A stretch of 64,000 nt of DNA, taken from assembly GCA_964468435.1 (NCBI GenBank), contig CAYXVE010000011.1, forward strand, positions 1-64,000, read 5' to 3'. Positions 63,140-64,000 of the stretch are shown in pieces. Within the stretch, counting starts at the first letter, position 1. Each line of letters begins with the position of its first letter. A program made the position numbers and the translations under genes. The notes beneath the pieces are model-generated. The model was not told the origin of the DNA and did no database searches. It was given only the letters and a program-made list of their open reading frames with translations. Origin of the DNA: JBCCTX01 sp964468435 (GTDB lineage: Bacteria; Bacteroidota; Bacteroidia; J057).

Positions 63140-64000
63140 TTAGTCCAATTCTGCTATTTTCCCAGATTTTACCCAATGGCTGGCTAATGCCAGTAATGCT
63201 TCTTTCTGGCTCAGATCCATATCCAGTGGCAGTTGTGCCAAACCTATCAGCCTTCTCAGTATTTCAGTACCTGCAAAGCCTGCAAGCATTTCCATATCGA
63301 ATCCGCTAGGTTGATGATACTTTCGCCAAACCTTCGTCAATGTCTCTGTATTTTGCTGAGACAGGTATAAATGTGCAATCATTACTCCCATCTCAAATTC
63401 AGCTTTTCCTATAAAGCCAAATTCCGGATCTATGATCCGTACTCCATCTGGCACCTTGAGCCAACTCCCAGGGTAATAATCCCCTTGAAGGAGCGTTTCT
63501 CCATGCGAAAGGTATATCTGCCCCAAGGCGCAGATGAGATCATTCAGTTCACGATCTCTTCTGTAAATCCGTGAAACCTCTGCTAGTCCAGGCTGAATAT
63601 CATCCAGATTGAAGCCATGATCCTCCCGGTATGGATAGACAAAAATGTGTTCATGATTGAGTTCTCTCATACCTATGTTAGCTGGAAAGTGATCTACAAT
63701 GTCTGAGGTGTCCCAATTGTGCAGCGTATTGATAAAATGCATCAAAGCATCAATTTCTGTATTATTGAGTGCCTGATCTTTCTGATAGAGATAGGTGAAA
63801 TCGGCACCTTCTCCCAGATCTTCGATTGCCAGGACAAAGTTATCTCCATCATAGCCCAGGCAATGAGGTGTCATATGTTCGATCCCTTTTATCTTTTGGA
63901 CAATCTGAAAAAAATGGGCTTCAACAGCTACCCTGTCTACAGGAGCCTCAATATGAGGATATTTTTCTACCCATGGCCTTGCTTGCTTCAGGATCAAGCT
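63140..64000 (-). CDS. Phosphotransferase, methylthioribose kinase-like (partial, 5' end outside window)
   Basis: The C-terminal 286 residues of a kinase of the APH/choline-kinase fold. ILKQARPWVEKYPHIEAPVDRVAVEA resembles the ATP-binding lobe of MtnK; LLQGDYYPGSWL takes the place of the catalytic HGDxxxxN loop (with Q for H and S for N), and IIDPEFGFIGKAEFE matches the MtnK DPE metal motif. The frame runs through the end of the window, with only a TTG near it, so the start is missing. Whether the altered HGD motif keeps activity is uncertain. Confidence 0.75.
   Translation of the reverse strand, partial: SLILKQARPWVEKYPHIEAPVDRVAVEAHFFQIVQKIKGIEHMTPHCLGYDGDNFVLAIEDLGEGADFTYLYQKDQALNNTEIDALMHFINTLHNWDTSDIVDHFPANIGMRELNHEHIFVYPYREDHGFNLDDIQPGLAEVSRIYRRDRELNDLICALGQIYLSHGETLLQGDYYPGSWLKVPDGVRIIDPEFGFIGKAEFEMGVMIAHLYLSQQNTETLTKVWRKYHQPSGFDMEMLAGFAGTEILRRLIGLAQLPLDMDLSQKEALLALASHWVKSGKIAELD

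Overview
The window looks like a chromosomal segment of a Bacteroidota bacterium, most likely of the Cytophagales/Saprospirales type. Supporting signs are type IX secretion C-terminal sorting domains, a CarboxypepD_reg-like TonB-dependent receptor, a complete BatABCDE aerotolerance cluster, the alaS / M23 peptidase / MerR neighbourhood, a kbl plus short-chain threonine dehydrogenase pair, and TAnnTTTG-like promoter elements. About 54 genes or gene remnants and one tRNA are supported. No CRISPR array, rRNA or intact mobile element was seen.

Layout. 0-4.6 kb: phospholipid acylation genes (PlsC-type acyltransferase, GPAT-like acyltransferase, gpsA) and a PhnD-like periplasmic binding protein. 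4.6-9.7 kb: a two-gene unit of a 1273-aa RecQ-like protein whose ATPase motifs are all lost and a coiled-coil protein with a C-terminal membrane anchor; this is the best candidate for an undescribed system. 10.5-18 kb: tRNA-Pro(GGG), MerR regulator, M23 peptidase, alaS, a small membrane protein and the threonine-to-glycine pair. 17.9-21.4 kb: an M56/BlaI sensor-repressor pair with two matching operator palindromes, a 59-aa membrane microprotein and a small coiled-coil regulator. 21.9-30.1 kb: secreted proteins, HxlR/SDR divergent pair, an M1-peptidase remnant, a T9SS nuclease, a DUF3352-type protein, and a glycosyltransferase/phosphoesterase pair.

30.1-32.1 kb is a gene-poor decayed zone with an orphan PadR regulator, a broken IS982-type transposase and several inverted repeats. 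32.1-40.3 kb holds a surface nutrient locus: a 972-aa TonB-dependent receptor and a 1443-aa secreted protein built from two DUF4397/beta-helix modules. The beta-helix halves are identical over 1289 bp at DNA level, and both genes carry TTAACA direct repeats with 11-bp spacing upstream, the geometry of PhoB-type boxes. 40.5-49.9 kb: exopolysaccharide initiation glycosyltransferases, an EF-G paralogue, an arginine deiminase/CtlX pair (arginine to ornithine without ATP), and a small histidine kinase/response regulator pair.

50.2-57.7 kb is the DUF58-BatABCDE operon on the minus strand, tightly coupled by ATGA overlaps but with no MoxR ATPase next to it. 57.8-64 kb: HAD phosphatase, GlpF-type aquaporin, an IS5-type transposase remnant with two in-frame stops, TerC, an ADP-ribosylglycohydrolase-family lipoprotein, and a kinase truncated by the window end.

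All function calls rest on motif recognition by eye; no database searches were run.
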